This document shows positions 8,760 to 18,636 of a DNA stretch of 64,000 nucleotides, piece by piece. This DNA comes from Hyphomicrobiales bacterium (GTDB lineage Bacteria; Pseudomonadota; Alphaproteobacteria; Rhizobiales; Beijerinckiaceae): assembly GCA_019247605.1 (NCBI GenBank), contig JAFBAS010000023.1, forward strand, positions 1 through 64,000, given 5' to 3'. The position numbers and the translations under genes were made by a program. The notes beneath the pieces were generated by a model that worked only from the letters and a program-made list of their open reading frames with translations, was not told where the DNA came from and did not search any database. Numbering within the stretch: position 1 is the stretch's first letter; each line of letters begins with the position of its first letter.

Positions 8760-10289
8760 TCAACCTGCGTTCGGGAAGTGCAAGCCCCTTTCGGCGAAAT
8801 AATGTTCAAGGGCTTGCGGCGAACCGGCCGCATCGGCGAGCGCCACATAGGTGTCGGGCCGCAACAGATACGCGGCGTCGCGGGCAAGACCGGCGCCCCT
8901 CGCCTCCTCGCACCATTCGAAGATGTTGAGCGCGATCTGACGTTGCGAGCACCAGCGGCTGAGCTCGGCGCTTGCGCTCCCATAGACATGGACTTGCCAA
9001 GCCATGGTGGCGAGCGTCGCGAAATTATCCTCATGCTCACGCGCTACCCAAGGCAGGCGGTCGCCGCCATGCACATCGCCGGCAACGCCTTGGCTCAGCG
9101 GGCTGCCGCGATAGTTGAGCATGATCTGTGAAACGGTCCGAAACAGGAATTCGCGCGGCCGCTCGAAACGCATGACGCTTGGGATCAGCACGGGTGCGAT
9201 GCGGGTGCGCAGGACATCGGCAATCCGCCCGTCGGCCGTCGCGAAGCTGAACACTCGGTCGGTCGTCGCCACCAACCTGCGCGCGAAACCGATGCGCTCG
9301 GCCTCGTAGCTGTCGAGAAGCGGGTCGGGGGCGCGGCCGTCGAGCACCGCCGCGAGCTTCCAGGCGAGATTGATGGCGTCCCCGATCCCCGTGTTCATCC
9401 CCTGGCCGCCCGCGGGGCTGTGGATATGCGCGGCATCACCGAGAAGGAAAGCGCGCCCTTTGCGGAAATGCTGGGTGACGCGATGGTGGACGCGGTATGT
9501 GGAAAACCAATTCACCTTTTCGACATTCACCTTGAGATGCTCGATGGCACGTTCTCCGACATCCGCGAATTCGAGCCTCTCGGCATGGTCGGCTCGCTCG
9601 TCGCGCACGGTCCCGATGAGGCGTGCTCGCCCCTTTCCCGCGAGGGGAAAGACGGCGAGGAAATCAGCTTCATCGAGATCGACATGCAACTCGCCGTCGA
9701 GCGGAGGGCCGGAGGCCTCGATGTCGGCAACGTAAAAGACTTGCCGATAGGTGCCGCCTGGAAATCCGCTACCCATCGATTCGCGGACAAGCGAGCGGGC
9801 CCCATCACAGCCGGCGATATAGCTGATCTGCGCGGTCTCCTCCTTCCCGTCGGGTCCGCGAAGTTGCGCAACGATGTGCTCGCCTTGGTCCGTGAAGCCG
9901 ACGAGCTCCGTTCCTCGCTCGACCCGAATGCCGAAGCCGATCAGGCGTTCGATCAACAAACGTTCGTGCTGATCTTGCGGAAATATCTGCAGGAAGGCGT
10001 AGGGTGTAAGTCCGGCGCCGATCGTCTCGAACCTCAGCCGCGTTGCCCGTTCGCCGCGCACCCACAGGTTGACCGCGGGAACTTTGTTGCCCTTCGCAAC
10101 CACCGCTTCGGCAAGGTCGAGCTGCCGGTACAATTCGAGTGTCCGCGCCTGGACCGCGAGGGCCCGCGATGTCGTGCCGGGTTCTTGCGTCTTATCGATG
10201 AGGCGAAGCTTCACCCCAAGCTTGGCAAGCCAAAGCGCGAGCACGAGACCGGTCGGGCCGGCGCCGACGATGAGGACATCAGGGCGCAT
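8760..10289 (-). CDS. FAD-dependent monooxygenase (PheA/TfdB family)
   Basis: A 509-residue class A flavoprotein hydroxylase. It shows the N-terminal dinucleotide fold VGAGPTGLVLALWL, the DG motif region IAGCDGARSLVR, and the GDAAH motif followed by GGQGMNTGIGDAINLAWKL that binds the FAD ribityl chain. These enzymes use NAD(P)H and O2 to hydroxylate aromatic substrates; the substrate here is unknown. The C-terminal 130 residues form the thioredoxin-like tail seen in the phenol-hydroxylase subgroup. Its nearest same-strand neighbour is the small membrane protein downstream of gatA, 77 bases away, so read-through is possible but no functional link is evident. Confidence 0.88.
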   Translation of the reverse strand: MRPDVLIVGAGPTGLVLALWLAKLGVKLRLIDKTQEPGTTSRALAVQARTLELYRQLDLAEAVVAKGNKVPAVNLWVRGERATRLRFETIGAGLTPYAFLQIFPQDQHERLLIERLIGFGIRVERGTELVGFTDQGEHIVAQLRGPDGKEETAQISYIAGCDGARSLVRESMGSGFPGGTYRQVFYVADIEASGPPLDGELHVDLDEADFLAVFPLAGKGRARLIGTVRDERADHAERLEFADVGERAIEHLKVNVEKVNWFSTYRVHHRVTQHFRKGRAFLLGDAAHIHSPAGGQGMNTGIGDAINLAWKLAAVLDGRAPDPLLDSYEAERIGFARRLVATTDRVFSFATADGRIADVLRTRIAPVLIPSVMRFERPREFLFRTVSQIMLNYRGSPLSQGVAGDVHGGDRLPWVAREHEDNFATLATMAWQVHVYGSASAELSRWCSQRQIALNIFEWCEEARGAGLARDAAYLLRPDTYVALADAAGSPQALEHYFAERGLHFPNAG

Positions 10290-10366
10290 GCTCTTCTACC
10301 CTTGCTCCGGAACGCCCAATGGCGGGGTCGGCTCGCCGAGATGGCGATGCCCACCCGCGCCACGGC

Positions 10367-10594
10367 TCAATCGGCGTTTTCGCCCTCCACATGTCGCGCG
10401 ACCCGCCCGCAGGCCCATGCCCCGACGACGGAGATGACGATCGCGGCAGCAACGTGCCGCAAGGGCGATTCACCGCGGTGGTGCAGGGCAGCCACCGCGA
10501 ATAGCGCGGCCAACAGCGCCGCGGTGACCCACAGCATCCATTGCAGGGCGCTGAGGCAGGCCGATAGCACAGCCCTGGAGAGGGGCATGTTCAT
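10367..10594 (-). CDS. Small two-helix membrane protein coupled to gatA
   Basis: A 75-residue unknown with two hydrophobic segments (about residues 9-35 and 45-62) separated by a short basic loop, and a charged C-terminus. Its ATG overlaps the gatA stop codon as ATGA (bases 10594-10591), a classic sign of translational coupling, which is the main reason to call it real. A GTG six bases upstream is an alternative start. No family recognised. It would be an inner membrane protein co-expressed with the tRNA amidotransferase. Confidence 0.6.
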   Translation of the reverse strand: MNMPLSRAVLSACLSALQWMLWVTAALLAALFAVAALHHRGESPLRHVAAAIVISVVGAWACGRVARHVEGENAD

Positions 10595-12129
10595 TCCCAC
10601 CAGACTTTCGGCAAGACCATGCGGCCAGCCGCGTCCTCGATCACCTTCGCTGTCGCGAACAAGGTTTCCTCGTCAAAGGGGCGGCCGATGAGCTGCAAGC
10701 CGAGCGGCAACCCTTTTGCGTCGCATCCGGCGGGGACGGAGATGCCGGGCAGCCCGGCCATGTTCACGGTCACGGTGAACACGTCATTGAGATACATTTC
10801 TATCGGGCTCGCGCTTGCCTTTTCGCCGATGCCGAATGCCGCCGTCGGCGTCGCTGGCGTGAGCACCGCATCGATTCCGGCCGCGAATACCTGCTCGAAA
10901 TCGCGCTTGATCAAGGTTCGCGTCTTCTGAGCGCGCAAGTAATAGGCGTCGTAATAGCCGGCCGACAGCACATAGGCGCCGATCATGACCCGCCTCTTCA
11001 CCTCTCGCCCGAAACCCGCCGCGCGCGTGTTTTCGTACATCTCGATCACGTCGCCCCCTTCGACGCGCAACCCATAGCGCACCCCATCATAACGCGCGAG
11101 GTTCGACGACGCTTCCGCCGGCGCCACGATGTAATAGGCCGGCAAGGCATAGGCGGTGTGCGGCAGCGATATGTCGATGAGTTCCGCGCCCGCCGCGGCG
11201 AGCCAACGGCCACCGTCGGCCCAAAGCTTCTCGATCTCCTCGGGCATGCCGTCCATCCGATATTCCTTCGGAATCCCGATCTTCAAGCCCTTGGCGCCGC
11301 GCGTCACCGCGGCCTCGAAATCCGGCACCGGAAGATCCGCTGAGGTCGAGTCGCGGGGGTCGGGTCCTGCCATCGAGCGAAGCAGGATGGCGCAATCGCG
11401 CACGGTGCGCGCGATCGGTCCCGCCTGATCCAGCGAGGAGGCAAAGGCGACGGTGCCGAAGCGCGAGCAGCGGCCGTAAGTGGGTTTCATGCCGACCGTC
11501 CCGGTAAATGCAGCCGGTTGGCGGATCGAGCCACCCGTGTCGGTCGCGGTGGCAGCAAGGCAAAGCCGCGCCGCGACCGCCGCCGCCGAACCTCCCGAAG
11601 ATCCCCCTGGAACCAGGAGCCCAGCGGGCGCGGCGCGCTCGGCGGTCGCCTTCACGATGGTCGCGCGCGCTCGCGCGCCGTCCCAGTTGGGGGGCAGCCA
11701 GGGAGAGACGACCGGACCGAAGGCCGATGTCTCGTTCGACGAGCCCATGGCAAATTCATCGCAATTGAGCTTGCCGAGCATGACGGCGCCGTCTCGCCAC
11801 AACTGGCTGGTGACGGTGGATTCATAGTCAGGCGTGAAATTGCCCAAGATGGCCGAACCCGCGGTGGTTCGCACGCCCTTGGTGCAGAACAAATCCTTGA
11901 CGCCGATGGGTAGGCCCTCGAGCGGCCTTGCCTCGCCGCGCTTCAAGCGCGCATCGCTTTCGGAAGCTTGGGCCAGCGCCTTCTCAGGTGTCTCGAGAAC
12001 ATAGGCATTGAGAAGACGCGCGCGTTCCACCGCGGAAATATGCGCTCGGACAAGCTCTGACGCGGAGAAGCGCTTCGCTTCCAACCCGTCGCGGGCCTCT
12101 GCCAGGCTAAGCTCGATCAATTCCGTCAC
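10591..12129 (-). CDS. gatA: Asp-tRNA(Asn)/Glu-tRNA(Gln) amidotransferase subunit A
   Basis: A 512-residue amidase subunit that releases ammonia from glutamine to amidate misacylated tRNA. The Lys-cisSer-Ser triad is in place: K78 in GLPIGVKD, the cis-serine in [13 protein letters not shown] (about S177) and the nucleophile S201 in [10 protein letters not shown]. Between NETSAFGPV and VPGGSSGG there is an insertion of roughly 20 residues (about 143-172) compared with the usual short NPWD-type loop. The C-terminal [13 protein letters not shown] block is normal. It is downstream of gatC (153-base gap) and overlaps the next small gene by four bases. gatB is not in the window. Confidence 0.96.
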   Translation of the reverse strand: MTELIELSLAEARDGLEAKRFSASELVRAHISAVERARLLNAYVLETPEKALAQASESDARLKRGEARPLEGLPIGVKDLFCTKGVRTTAGSAILGNFTPDYESTVTSQLWRDGAVMLGKLNCDEFAMGSSNETSAFGPVVSPWLPPNWDGARARATIVKATAERAAPAGLLVPGGSSGGSAAAVAARLCLAATATDTGGSIRQPAAFTGTVGMKPTYGRCSRFGTVAFASSLDQAGPIARTVRDCAILLRSMAGPDPRDSTSADLPVPDFEAAVTRGAKGLKIGIPKEYRMDGMPEEIEKLWADGGRWLAAAGAELIDISLPHTAYALPAYYIVAPAEASSNLARYDGVRYGLRVEGGDVIEMYENTRAAGFGREVKRRVMIGAYVLSAGYYDAYYLRAQKTRTLIKRDFEQVFAAGIDAVLTPATPTAAFGIGEKASASPIEMYLNDVFTVTVNMAGLPGISVPAGCDAKGLPLGLQLIGRPFDEETLFATAKVIEDAAGRMVLPKVWWE

Positions 12130-12282
12130 GATCGCTCCGTCTTCGACTTTGGCTTCGATATGATGGCTTCAACGAATGCCGCCAGGCTCTTGATCATGGA
12201 GTGGCCATGATCCTTCTTTGAGAATCATTCTGAGTTCCCGCGGCGAGAGGTGCGCCCGCGGGATGGCGGCGGCGGAATTGGC

Positions 12283-12570
12283 CTACTCCACCACCTTGGG
12301 CACCATGAAATAGTGATCATCGCTCAGGGGCGCGTTGGCGATGATCGCATCCGCAATATTGCCTTCGGTCACCACATCAGCGCGTTGCTTGAGCCGCATC
12401 GGCGTGACGGAAGTCATCGGTTCGACGCCTTCGACATCCACTTTGGCCAATTCCTCGACGAATCCCAAGATGGCGTTGAGCTCGCCTTGCATGCGCTCGA
12501 CCTCCGCTTCGGGAAGGGCGATGCGCGCGAGGTGAGCGACGCGCTTAACCGTCGTGGCATCAACGGACAT
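12283..12570 (-). CDS. gatC: Asp-tRNA(Asn)/Glu-tRNA(Gln) amidotransferase subunit C
   Basis: A 95-residue chaperone-like subunit that holds GatA and GatB together. It has the family pattern from [19 protein letters not shown] through [10 protein letters not shown] to the C-terminal FMVPKVVE. The ATG at 12570 gives the canonical N-terminus; an in-frame extension to 12714 would add 48 Arg-rich residues and is rejected. It lies 153 bases upstream of gatA on the same strand; that gap contains no gene. Confidence 0.95.
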   Translation of the reverse strand: MSVDATTVKRVAHLARIALPEAEVERMQGELNAILGFVEELAKVDVEGVEPMTSVTPMRLKQRADVVTEGNIADAIIANAPLSDDHYFMVPKVVE

Positions 12571-12658
12571 GGACTGAGCTCCGCAGCGAAAGCAGCGCGC
12601 GAGGAATGAATTTTGCGAATAACAGGCGGGCTCGTTTGTCGCAACCCTGCTCGCGAAC

Positions 12659-13411
12659 TCAAGTTTCGAACGCCGTGCCGATGCGCGGAACCTTGATCTC
12701 GATCCCAGGGCCATGCGTCGCCATCAGTTCGAGGAAGTGATCGGCGCTTTGGTCGAGAATCGGAAAGGTGCCATAATGGCAGGGGATGGCGATCCTCGGA
12801 TGCACGAACCGGTGGAGCGCGAGTGCCGCGGCCTTGGCTCCCATCGTGAACCGATCGCCTATCGGCACCATGACGATCTCAGGTCGCCAAAGCTCGGCGA
12901 TCAAAGCCATATCTGAAAAGACGTCGGTGTCCCCCATGTGATAGATCGTCGGCTCGCCCTTGGCCTGCACCACGATGCCGTTCGGATGCCCGAGCGGAAT
13001 GGAAAGGCCATCGTCGGGGAGCTTCGAGACATCCTCGCCGGCGAGCGCGCGAAGCCCTTTGACGCTTTCCGCGGCTGAATGGTAGGCGCGGGTCAAGGTG
13101 ACCGAAAATCCTCCCGCGTCGATGGTGCCGCCCGTATTCATGGGTTCGCATTTTGCGACGCCGCTTGCCCCGAGCCAGTTTGCGAGCTCGTAATTTGTGA
13201 TGACCGTCGCGCCGGTCACCCGCGCGATCGCAACCGTGTCGCCGATATGATCCGCGTGCCCATGGGTGACGAGAATGTGGGTCGCGCCCTTGATTGCGGC
13301 GTCGCGATCACCCTTGAAACTCGGATTACCGGTGAAGAAAGGATCGATCAGAACGGATTTTTCCGCGAAATCGAGACGAAAGTTGGAGTGACCAAACCAG
13401 GTAATCTTCAT
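12659..13411 (-). CDS. UPF0173 metal-dependent hydrolase (metallo-beta-lactamase fold)
   Basis: A 250-residue hydrolase with the signature [10 protein letters not shown] (metal-binding HxHxDH), a later IYHMGDTD block and a C-terminal CHYGTFPIL block, matching the UPF0173/UlaG-like family. Members bind two metal ions; the physiological substrate is generally unknown. It sits directly upstream of gatC on the same strand (88-base gap) and is divergent from ruvX, a gene neighbourhood often seen in Hyphomicrobiales. Confidence 0.93.
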   Translation of the reverse strand: MKITWFGHSNFRLDFAEKSVLIDPFFTGNPSFKGDRDAAIKGATHILVTHGHADHIGDTVAIARVTGATVITNYELANWLGASGVAKCEPMNTGGTIDAGGFSVTLTRAYHSAAESVKGLRALAGEDVSKLPDDGLSIPLGHPNGIVVQAKGEPTIYHMGDTDVFSDMALIAELWRPEIVMVPIGDRFTMGAKAAALALHRFVHPRIAIPCHYGTFPILDQSADHFLELMATHGPGIEIKVPRIGTAFET

Positions 13412-13540
13412 TTTCCCGCTCCCAAGTTGCGCGCGGAAAGTTGCGCGCGGAAATTAGCCGCTTCGCGCTTGACGAGCAAAGCGGTCTTGAAATTCACGGC
13501 ATCGATTTCCGACGAATTCCCGCTGTGCTAACGCTGGCGC

Positions 13541-14029
13541 ATGGCCGGCAAGGTGGTCGAACTCGAGGATTTGGCGACGTTGCCGCGCCAGGCGAGGCTC
13601 ATGGGTCTCGACATCGGTGCGAAGACGATCGGCATGAGCTTATCGGATGTCGAGCGCATCATCGCCTCGCCGCTCGACACGATCATCCGCGACAAATTCA
13701 CCAAGGATGCGCAGGAGCTGGGAAAGCTCATCAGGCATCACGCAGTGGCCGGGCTCGTGCTGGGCTTGCCGCGCAACATGGACGGCTCGGAAGGTCCCGC
13801 GGCGCAATCGGCTCGCTCTTTTGCCCGCAATCTCGCCCCCCTTGTCGAGGTTCCCCTCGCCTTCTGGGATGAGCGCCTGTCGACAATTGCCGTGACCCGC
13901 ACCCTGATCGAGGCCGATCGCTCGCGCGCGCGCCGCAATCTCCTCGTCGACAAGCTCGCCGCGACTTACATCCTGCAAGGTGCGCTCGACCGCTTGAACC
14001 GCCTCAAGGCGACAAGCGCGTCCGATTGA
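13541..14029 (+). CDS. ruvX: Putative pre-16S rRNA nuclease / Holliday junction resolvase RuvX (YqgF)
   Basis: A 162-residue RNase H-fold nuclease. Key motifs: GLDIGAKTIG with the first catalytic Asp (D24), the GLPRNMDG block and the C-terminal LVDKLAATYIL block with the last Asp. In E. coli YqgF matures the 5' end of 16S rRNA; in Mycobacterium a RuvX resolvase role was shown. The start at 13541 is the first ATG after the divergent promoter region shared with the UPF0173 gene (13412-13540). Confidence 0.93.
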   Translation: MAGKVVELEDLATLPRQARLMGLDIGAKTIGMSLSDVERIIASPLDTIIRDKFTKDAQELGKLIRHHAVAGLVLGLPRNMDGSEGPAAQSARSFARNLAPLVEVPLAFWDERLSTIAVTRTLIEADRSRARRNLLVDKLAATYILQGALDRLNRLKATSASD

Positions 14030-14057
14030 ACGCGAAGCGTCCCTTCCCCGGTCCGTC

Positions 14058-14702
14058 TTATTCGAACGGGCGAACCCCGCAAGGCGTGTTGTAGATCGCC
14101 GAATGGGCTGGATCGTCACAGGGCGCGAAAGTGATCGGAACAAGCGCTCCCGTGTACGGCCAAAAGGCATAAGCAGCAGGCCATGTAAAAATCCGGTAGC
14201 GCGCGACACGGTACCTCGTGGTGCGGCGATGAATTTCGACCACCTTTCGATGAATGATCGGGGCATGAGCCGTCGCCTGAGCAGGCGAAAGCTTGCGCGG
14301 GCCGGAATGCATATTGGGCAAGGTGATGATCTGTGGGGGAGCGACCAAGGGCGGAGGCGGATAAGGCCTGTAGCCGAACCCGCCATAGGGAGGTGCCACC
14401 GGGTAAAAGTTTTCCTCGTCGGACTGAGGAAGCGGCACGGGCACCGGAACCTCGGCAGCTCCGTTTTCGACACCGATGACGCGCGGCCCCCGAAAGTGAC
14501 GTCTGACAACCCGCTGGTGTCGCATCTGACGATGCAGGGGATGAAATTCTCCGAGGCCGGATGAGGGGTTGCGCGACGCCAGGACGAACGCCTGTACCGC
14601 GTGCGATGTTTCAGCATGGGCCCGCTGCAGGACCGCGGCGGCGGCCAAGGCCGATCCCAAGAGGATGCCGGTTATTGCTCTCCCATGCACAGGTTTTGAC
14701 AT
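14058..14702 (-). CDS. Exported Pro/Tyr-rich protein of unknown function
   Basis: A 214-residue protein. The ATG at 14702 is preceded by GGAGAGGAGG at good spacing and begins a signal peptide (about residues 1-29, ending QRAHA). The mature protein is rich in Pro, Tyr and Arg, with a stretch resembling PPYGGFGYRPYPPPPL near its middle and a C-terminal region with two Cys (CDD and CGVRPFE) that may pair. No domain recognised. The composition suggests an unstructured, possibly cell-wall-associated secreted protein. It is convergent with ruvX (28 bases apart) and divergent from the small gene at 14897. Confidence 0.7.
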   Translation of the reverse strand: MSKPVHGRAITGILLGSALAAAAVLQRAHAETSHAVQAFVLASRNPSSGLGEFHPLHRQMRHQRVVRRHFRGPRVIGVENGAAEVPVPVPLPQSDEENFYPVAPPYGGFGYRPYPPPPLVAPPQIITLPNMHSGPRKLSPAQATAHAPIIHRKVVEIHRRTTRYRVARYRIFTWPAAYAFWPYTGALVPITFAPCDDPAHSAIYNTPCGVRPFE

Positions 14703-14896
14703 GACTTCGCCTCCTCTCCTGCCCTCGTATGGCAAGGTTGCCGAAAGATCGGCAAGAAACGCCTAAGCCACATGAGAAATCTTCGAGCAAGCTTTCCAAT
14801 TTATAACGAAAAATACACGAATGGCTTTGCATTATTCTGATATCGACATCGTCCACACATCCTCGCGCGCAGGCTAATTTCTAGTCGAGATTGATT

Positions 14897-15169
14897 ATGA
14901 GAGCGCTCGCAAAAGAGAATGCTTCCGCTTCGGCTCGCAAGGAGCTGATCGCTCACGCGCAGGCGCGATCCGCCACACGACGTGAGCACGGCCGTTTCGA
15001 TGCAAGCCCCCAAGAGATTGCCCATTACATCGGGCAAATCTCAGCCGAGCTTTCGACGATGGCGCGCAAAAGCGATCTCGGCCTCCTGGCCTACTTCCTG
15101 CAAATGGCACATACGGAGTCGCGCGCCCTCTCGCGCAAATTGGAGCATGGCCAAGGTCGCCATTCTTGA
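14897..15169 (+). CDS. Small helical protein of unknown function
   Basis: A 90-residue, charged, probably all-helical cytoplasmic protein. The central motif IGQISAELSTMARKSDLGLLAYFLQMAHTES resembles small conserved Hyphomicrobiales proteins in which a helix pair around a 'LAYLL-M-E' pattern recurs. ATG at 14897 is chosen; a TTG at 14891 is possible. It has its own divergent promoter region (14703-14896) and faces dprA. No function proposed. Confidence 0.6.
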   Translation: MRALAKENASASARKELIAHAQARSATRREHGRFDASPQEIAHYIGQISAELSTMARKSDLGLLAYFLQMAHTESRALSRKLEHGQGRHS

Positions 15170-15232
15170 CCGTCCCAAACCAGCTTGCGGCATCGGCCCC
15201 GCACTGAACCGACCATCGTCTTTCTCGACGGA

Positions 15233-16483
15233 TCACCGCAAGAGCTGCACGAGGTCCCCGCCCGTCCTGGTTATGCGGCCTTCGAGCTCGAGCTCCAATA
15301 AGGTCGCTCGCACCGCGCTGGCGGGCAGGCCGCAGCCGCGCACGATGTCGTCGAGCGCGGTCGGAGAGGCGCCGAGCACGTCGAGAACACGCTCGATGAA
15401 CTGGGTTTTGCGATCTTGTTCGTGAATTTTATTCCGATCAGGATTGGCGAGCGCTTCGGAGCGAACCGACCGAAATTCCGCGTGCGGAACGCTTGCGGTT
15501 GGAATCGGCGCGCTCTGAGCGAAGAGGTCGAGTTCCTCCCAGAGCGGTTCTTGTGTGTCGCGGCTTCCCTCGAAGAAACCCCCAGGCGAGCTCCGATGTG
15601 TCCCTTGGAGGATGGGCGCGAGCACTTCGGTCACATGCTCGCTTGCAGTGACGAGCGTCGCGCCTTGTCGGATCAAATCGTTTGTCCCCTCGGCGCGCGG
15701 ATCGAGCGGCGAGCCCGGCACGGCGAAGACTTCGCGTCCTTGTTCGAGGGCGAAACGCGCGGTGATCAACGATCCCGATCCACGCGCGGCCTCGATGACG
15801 ATCACCCCATGCGAAAGGCCCGAGACGATGCGGTTGCGCCGAGGAAAGTCCCGCCCGCGCGGCTCCCAGGTGAGCGGCATTTCGCTCAAGGCCGCGCCGT
15901 TCTCGACGATGCGCTCCAGAAGAGGGCGGTTCTCGTTCGGGTAGATGTGCTCGTGACCTCCCGCGAGCACCGCGACCGTTCCGGAAGCCAGCGAGGCGCC
16001 ATGTGCGCGTGCATCGATGCCGCGCGCCAATCCCGACACGATCGTGAAACCGGCCTCGCCGAGCTCTCGCGCGAGCCTTTCCGCGAAACGCAAACCGAGC
16101 GCCGAGGCGTTGCGCGAGCCGACGATGCCGATCATGGGACGAGCGAGAACCGCCGGATCGCCGCGAAGCGCGATCAAGGGCGGCGCGTCCGCCGTCGCGG
16201 CGAGCGCCGGCGGATAGGACTTCTCGGTGATCGCGATGAAGACAATGACCTGCTTGGCGCAAGCCTCGAACTCGGCCTGCGCCTCTTCACGCGTGCATAC
16301 GTGAAGCGCGCGCCCTCCCTCGCGATGAAGGCGCGGCAAAGCGTCGAGAGCGGCAACGGGACTTCCGAACCGGTCGACGAGCCCACGGAAAGTTCGAGGG
16401 CCGACGCCCTCCGAGCGTATCAGACGCAGCCAGGCGAGGCGTTCGTCATCTCCCAAAGAGCTGGCCTTCGTCCAATAGCTCAC
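15233..16483 (-). CDS. dprA: DNA-processing protein DprA
   Basis: A 416-residue DprA/Smf protein that binds incoming single-stranded DNA and loads RecA during natural transformation. It has an N-terminal helical (SAM-like) region and a central Rossmann-fold DprA domain with [38 protein letters not shown] and [22 protein letters not shown]-terminal winged-helix domain covers about residues 350-416. Start overlaps the plsY stop by four bases (ATGA), indicating coupling in a pyrB-pyrC-plsY-dprA transcript. Confidence 0.95.
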   Translation of the reverse strand: MSYWTKASSLGDDERLAWLRLIRSEGVGPRTFRGLVDRFGSPVAALDALPRLHREGGRALHVCTREEAQAEFEACAKQVIVFIAITEKSYPPALAATADAPPLIALRGDPAVLARPMIGIVGSRNASALGLRFAERLARELGEAGFTIVSGLARGIDARAHGASLASGTVAVLAGGHEHIYPNENRPLLERIVENGAALSEMPLTWEPRGRDFPRRNRIVSGLSHGVIVIEAARGSGSLITARFALEQGREVFAVPGSPLDPRAEGTNDLIRQGATLVTASEHVTEVLAPILQGTHRSSPGGFFEGSRDTQEPLWEELDLFAQSAPIPTASVPHAEFRSVRSEALANPDRNKIHEQDRKTQFIERVLDVLGASPTALDDIVRGCGLPASAVRATLLELELEGRITRTGGDLVQLLR

Positions 16484-17094
16484 GAGTGGGATCCGATGCG
16501 GCTTTCCTCACCCGCGAGGAGGCGCTGGATATTTTCCGCGTGCCTCACCCATAAGAGCGCGCCGAGCAGCGCGAAGACCAGCGCCGAGCTCAAAGGCTGA
16601 AAGGCCGCGAGCACCCCGACTGAGACCAAACTCGCGAGAAGAGAGGCGAGCGAGGAGTAGCGCGTGATGAACGCCACTGCGAGCCAGACGATCGCGAAAA
16701 CGAGCGCGGCGGGCCAGAAAACGCCGATGAGGCAACCCAGGAAAGTCGCGACGCTCTTGCCTCCCTTGAAGCCGAGCCAGACCGGCAGAAGATGACCCAA
16801 AAAGGCGCCACAAGCCGCAACGAGCGCGGCTGCCGGCCCAAAATTGGCGCCGATGATCACCGCCACGGTCCCCTTGAGGATGTCCCCGATAAGCGTCGCG
16901 GCCGCCAACCCCTTATTGCCCGTGCGCAAAACGTTCGTCGCGCCGATATTGCCCGAGCCGATGCTGCGCAAATCCGGCCCTCCCGCCAAGCGGGTGAGGA
17001 CGACGCCGAAGGGAATTGAGCCCAAAAGGTAACCGACGACGAATGATGCGATTATTCCCGTCCAGGATCCCGGCGCATCGATAAATCCCGCCAC
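16480..17094 (-). CDS. plsY: Glycerol-3-phosphate acyltransferase PlsY
   Basis: A 204-residue integral membrane acyltransferase that transfers acyl groups from acyl-phosphate to glycerol-3-phosphate, the first step of phospholipid synthesis. The family motifs are present: GSIPFG near the N-terminus, [16 protein letters not shown], and [18 protein letters not shown] with the phosphate-binding Gly/Lys residues. About five to seven membrane helices are visible. It is coupled to dprA and lies about 200 bases downstream of the pyrC homologue. Confidence 0.95.
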   Translation of the reverse strand: MAGFIDAPGSWTGIIASFVVGYLLGSIPFGVVLTRLAGGPDLRSIGSGNIGATNVLRTGNKGLAAATLIGDILKGTVAVIIGANFGPAAALVAACGAFLGHLLPVWLGFKGGKSVATFLGCLIGVFWPAALVFAIVWLAVAFITRYSSLASLLASLVSVGVLAAFQPLSSALVFALLGALLWVRHAENIQRLLAGEESRIGSHS

Positions 17095-17292
17095 TGCCCC
17101 CTCCCTCGCTCAGAGCCGGTATTCGCACCAACATTGCGCGTCCAATGAGAAACCCCGGTCCGAGGGGCCCTTGTTCCACCGCGCGCACGCGCTCAGTCTA
17201 CAGCACGATCGGGCCGGTATGGGAACCGTTTTCCCGTCACCCGCCGCGCGCGCGTCGTGCGGAAATAGCCGCCTGTGCACGCAGCGACGGCG

Positions 17293-18636
17293 TTAGAGCC
17301 CCGGCAGCGAATCTGCAACCGCATGGACGAGTTCGCCGCCGACGAATGTCGCAAGCACGCGCCCTTGGAGCCGCGCTTCGTCAAAGGGCGTGTTCTTGCA
17401 CACCGAGGCCAGGTTGGCGGGATCGACGACCCAAGGCTCATCGGGATCGAAGACGATGAGATCGGCAGGAGAACCGCGCGCAAGGCTCGCGGCCGGCAGG
17501 CGAAAGGCGGCCGCGGGCCCGCTCGACAACGCGGCCAAGAGGCGCGGCAAGGAAACCTCGCCTGAATGGACGAGGCGCAGGGCCGCCGCGAGCATCGTCT
17601 CCAGCCCGATCGCCCCATCCGCGGATTCGGTGAAGGGCTGACGCTTCGTCTCGACATCCTGCGGGTCGTGATCGGAGACGATGGCATCGATCACCCCCTC
17701 CGAAAGTCCGGCGACGAGGGCCTGGCGATCGCTCTCGGAGCGCAAGGGCGGAGAGAGCTTGAAGAAAGTTCGATACTCGGCGACGTCGCTTTCGTTGAGC
17801 GTGAGGTGGTTGATGGACACGCCGCAAGTGACGGTAAGCCCTTCCTGTTTCGCGGCGCGGATGGCTTCGAGCGATTCCGCGCAAGTGATCAGGCTTGCGT
17901 GATAGCGAGCCCCCGTCAGTCGAACCAGCGCGAGATCGCGCATGAGCATCAAGGTTTCGGCCACCTTCGGAATGCCGGGAAGTCCAAGCCGCGAGGCGAA
18001 CTCTCCCTCGTTCATGACGCCCTCGGCGGCAAGATTGGCGTCCTCGGTGAAATGCGAAACGATCGCGTCGCGATCGCGCGCGTAGGTGAGAGCGCGACGC
18101 ATGAGCTGAGCGTCCATCACGCTTTTGTGGCCATCGCCGAAGGCAACCGCGCCGGCCTCTTTGAGGAGCCCGATCTCCGTCATCTCCTTTCCGGCGAGTC
18201 CCCTGGTCAGGGCGGCGCAAGGTACAATGCGCAAGGACGAGGCGGCACGGGCGCGGCGCAAGACGAAGTCCACGATCGCGGGATCGTCAATGACGGGGTC
18301 GGTATCGGGTCGGCAGACCATCGTGGTGATGCCGCCCGCCGCGGCCGCGCGGCTCGCCGAGGCAAGCGTCTCGCGGTGTTCCGCGCCCGGTTCACCGAGG
18401 AACGCTTGAAGATCCACGAGCCCCGGCGCGACGACGAGCCCTCGGCAATCGATGACCCGGATCTCTTGGCGAGGCTTGTCCGGAGGTTTGGCCAAGTGCG
18501 CGCCGCTATCGGCGATCACGCCTCGCATGACGAGCACTCCGCCAGGAAGCTCCCTTTGCGCCACGGGATCGACCAGCCTGGCGTTCGCCAAAAGCATGTC
18601 GGATGCGGGCGTTGGCCTTGCGCGTTCCTCACCCAT
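17293..18636 (-). CDS. pyrC: Dihydroorotase homologue lacking metal ligands (PyrC'-type)
   Basis: A 447-residue class I dihydroorotase-fold protein next to and overlapping pyrB by 8 bases; ATG 18636 is chosen from this overlap. The metal-binding HxH that follows the first strand (usual DLHVHLREPG) reads [10 protein letters not shown] here (Q77, F79), and the later ligand His of the usual H-x-S/A-H-x-S/T block is Leu (YHASLIT, L249). The H195 (SHFTED) and D322 (SDHDP) positions remain. Such proteins in proteobacteria are regarded as non-catalytic partners that stabilise aspartate transcarbamoylase, so the actual dihydroorotase should be encoded elsewhere. Length and fold are otherwise intact, so it is not a decayed gene. 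Confidence 0.9.
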   Translation of the reverse strand: MGEERARPTPASDMLLANARLVDPVAQRELPGGVLVMRGVIADSGAHLAKPPDKPRQEIRVIDCRGLVVAPGLVDLQAFLGEPGAEHRETLASASRAAAAGGITTMVCRPDTDPVIDDPAIVDFVLRRARAASSLRIVPCAALTRGLAGKEMTEIGLLKEAGAVAFGDGHKSVMDAQLMRRALTYARDRDAIVSHFTEDANLAAEGVMNEGEFASRLGLPGIPKVAETLMLMRDLALVRLTGARYHASLITCAESLEAIRAAKQEGLTVTCGVSINHLTLNESDVAEYRTFFKLSPPLRSESDRQALVAGLSEGVIDAIVSDHDPQDVETKRQPFTESADGAIGLETMLAAALRLVHSGEVSLPRLLAALSSGPAAAFRLPAASLARGSPADLIVFDPDEPWVVDPANLASVCKNTPFDEARLQGRVLATFVGGELVHAVADSLPGL

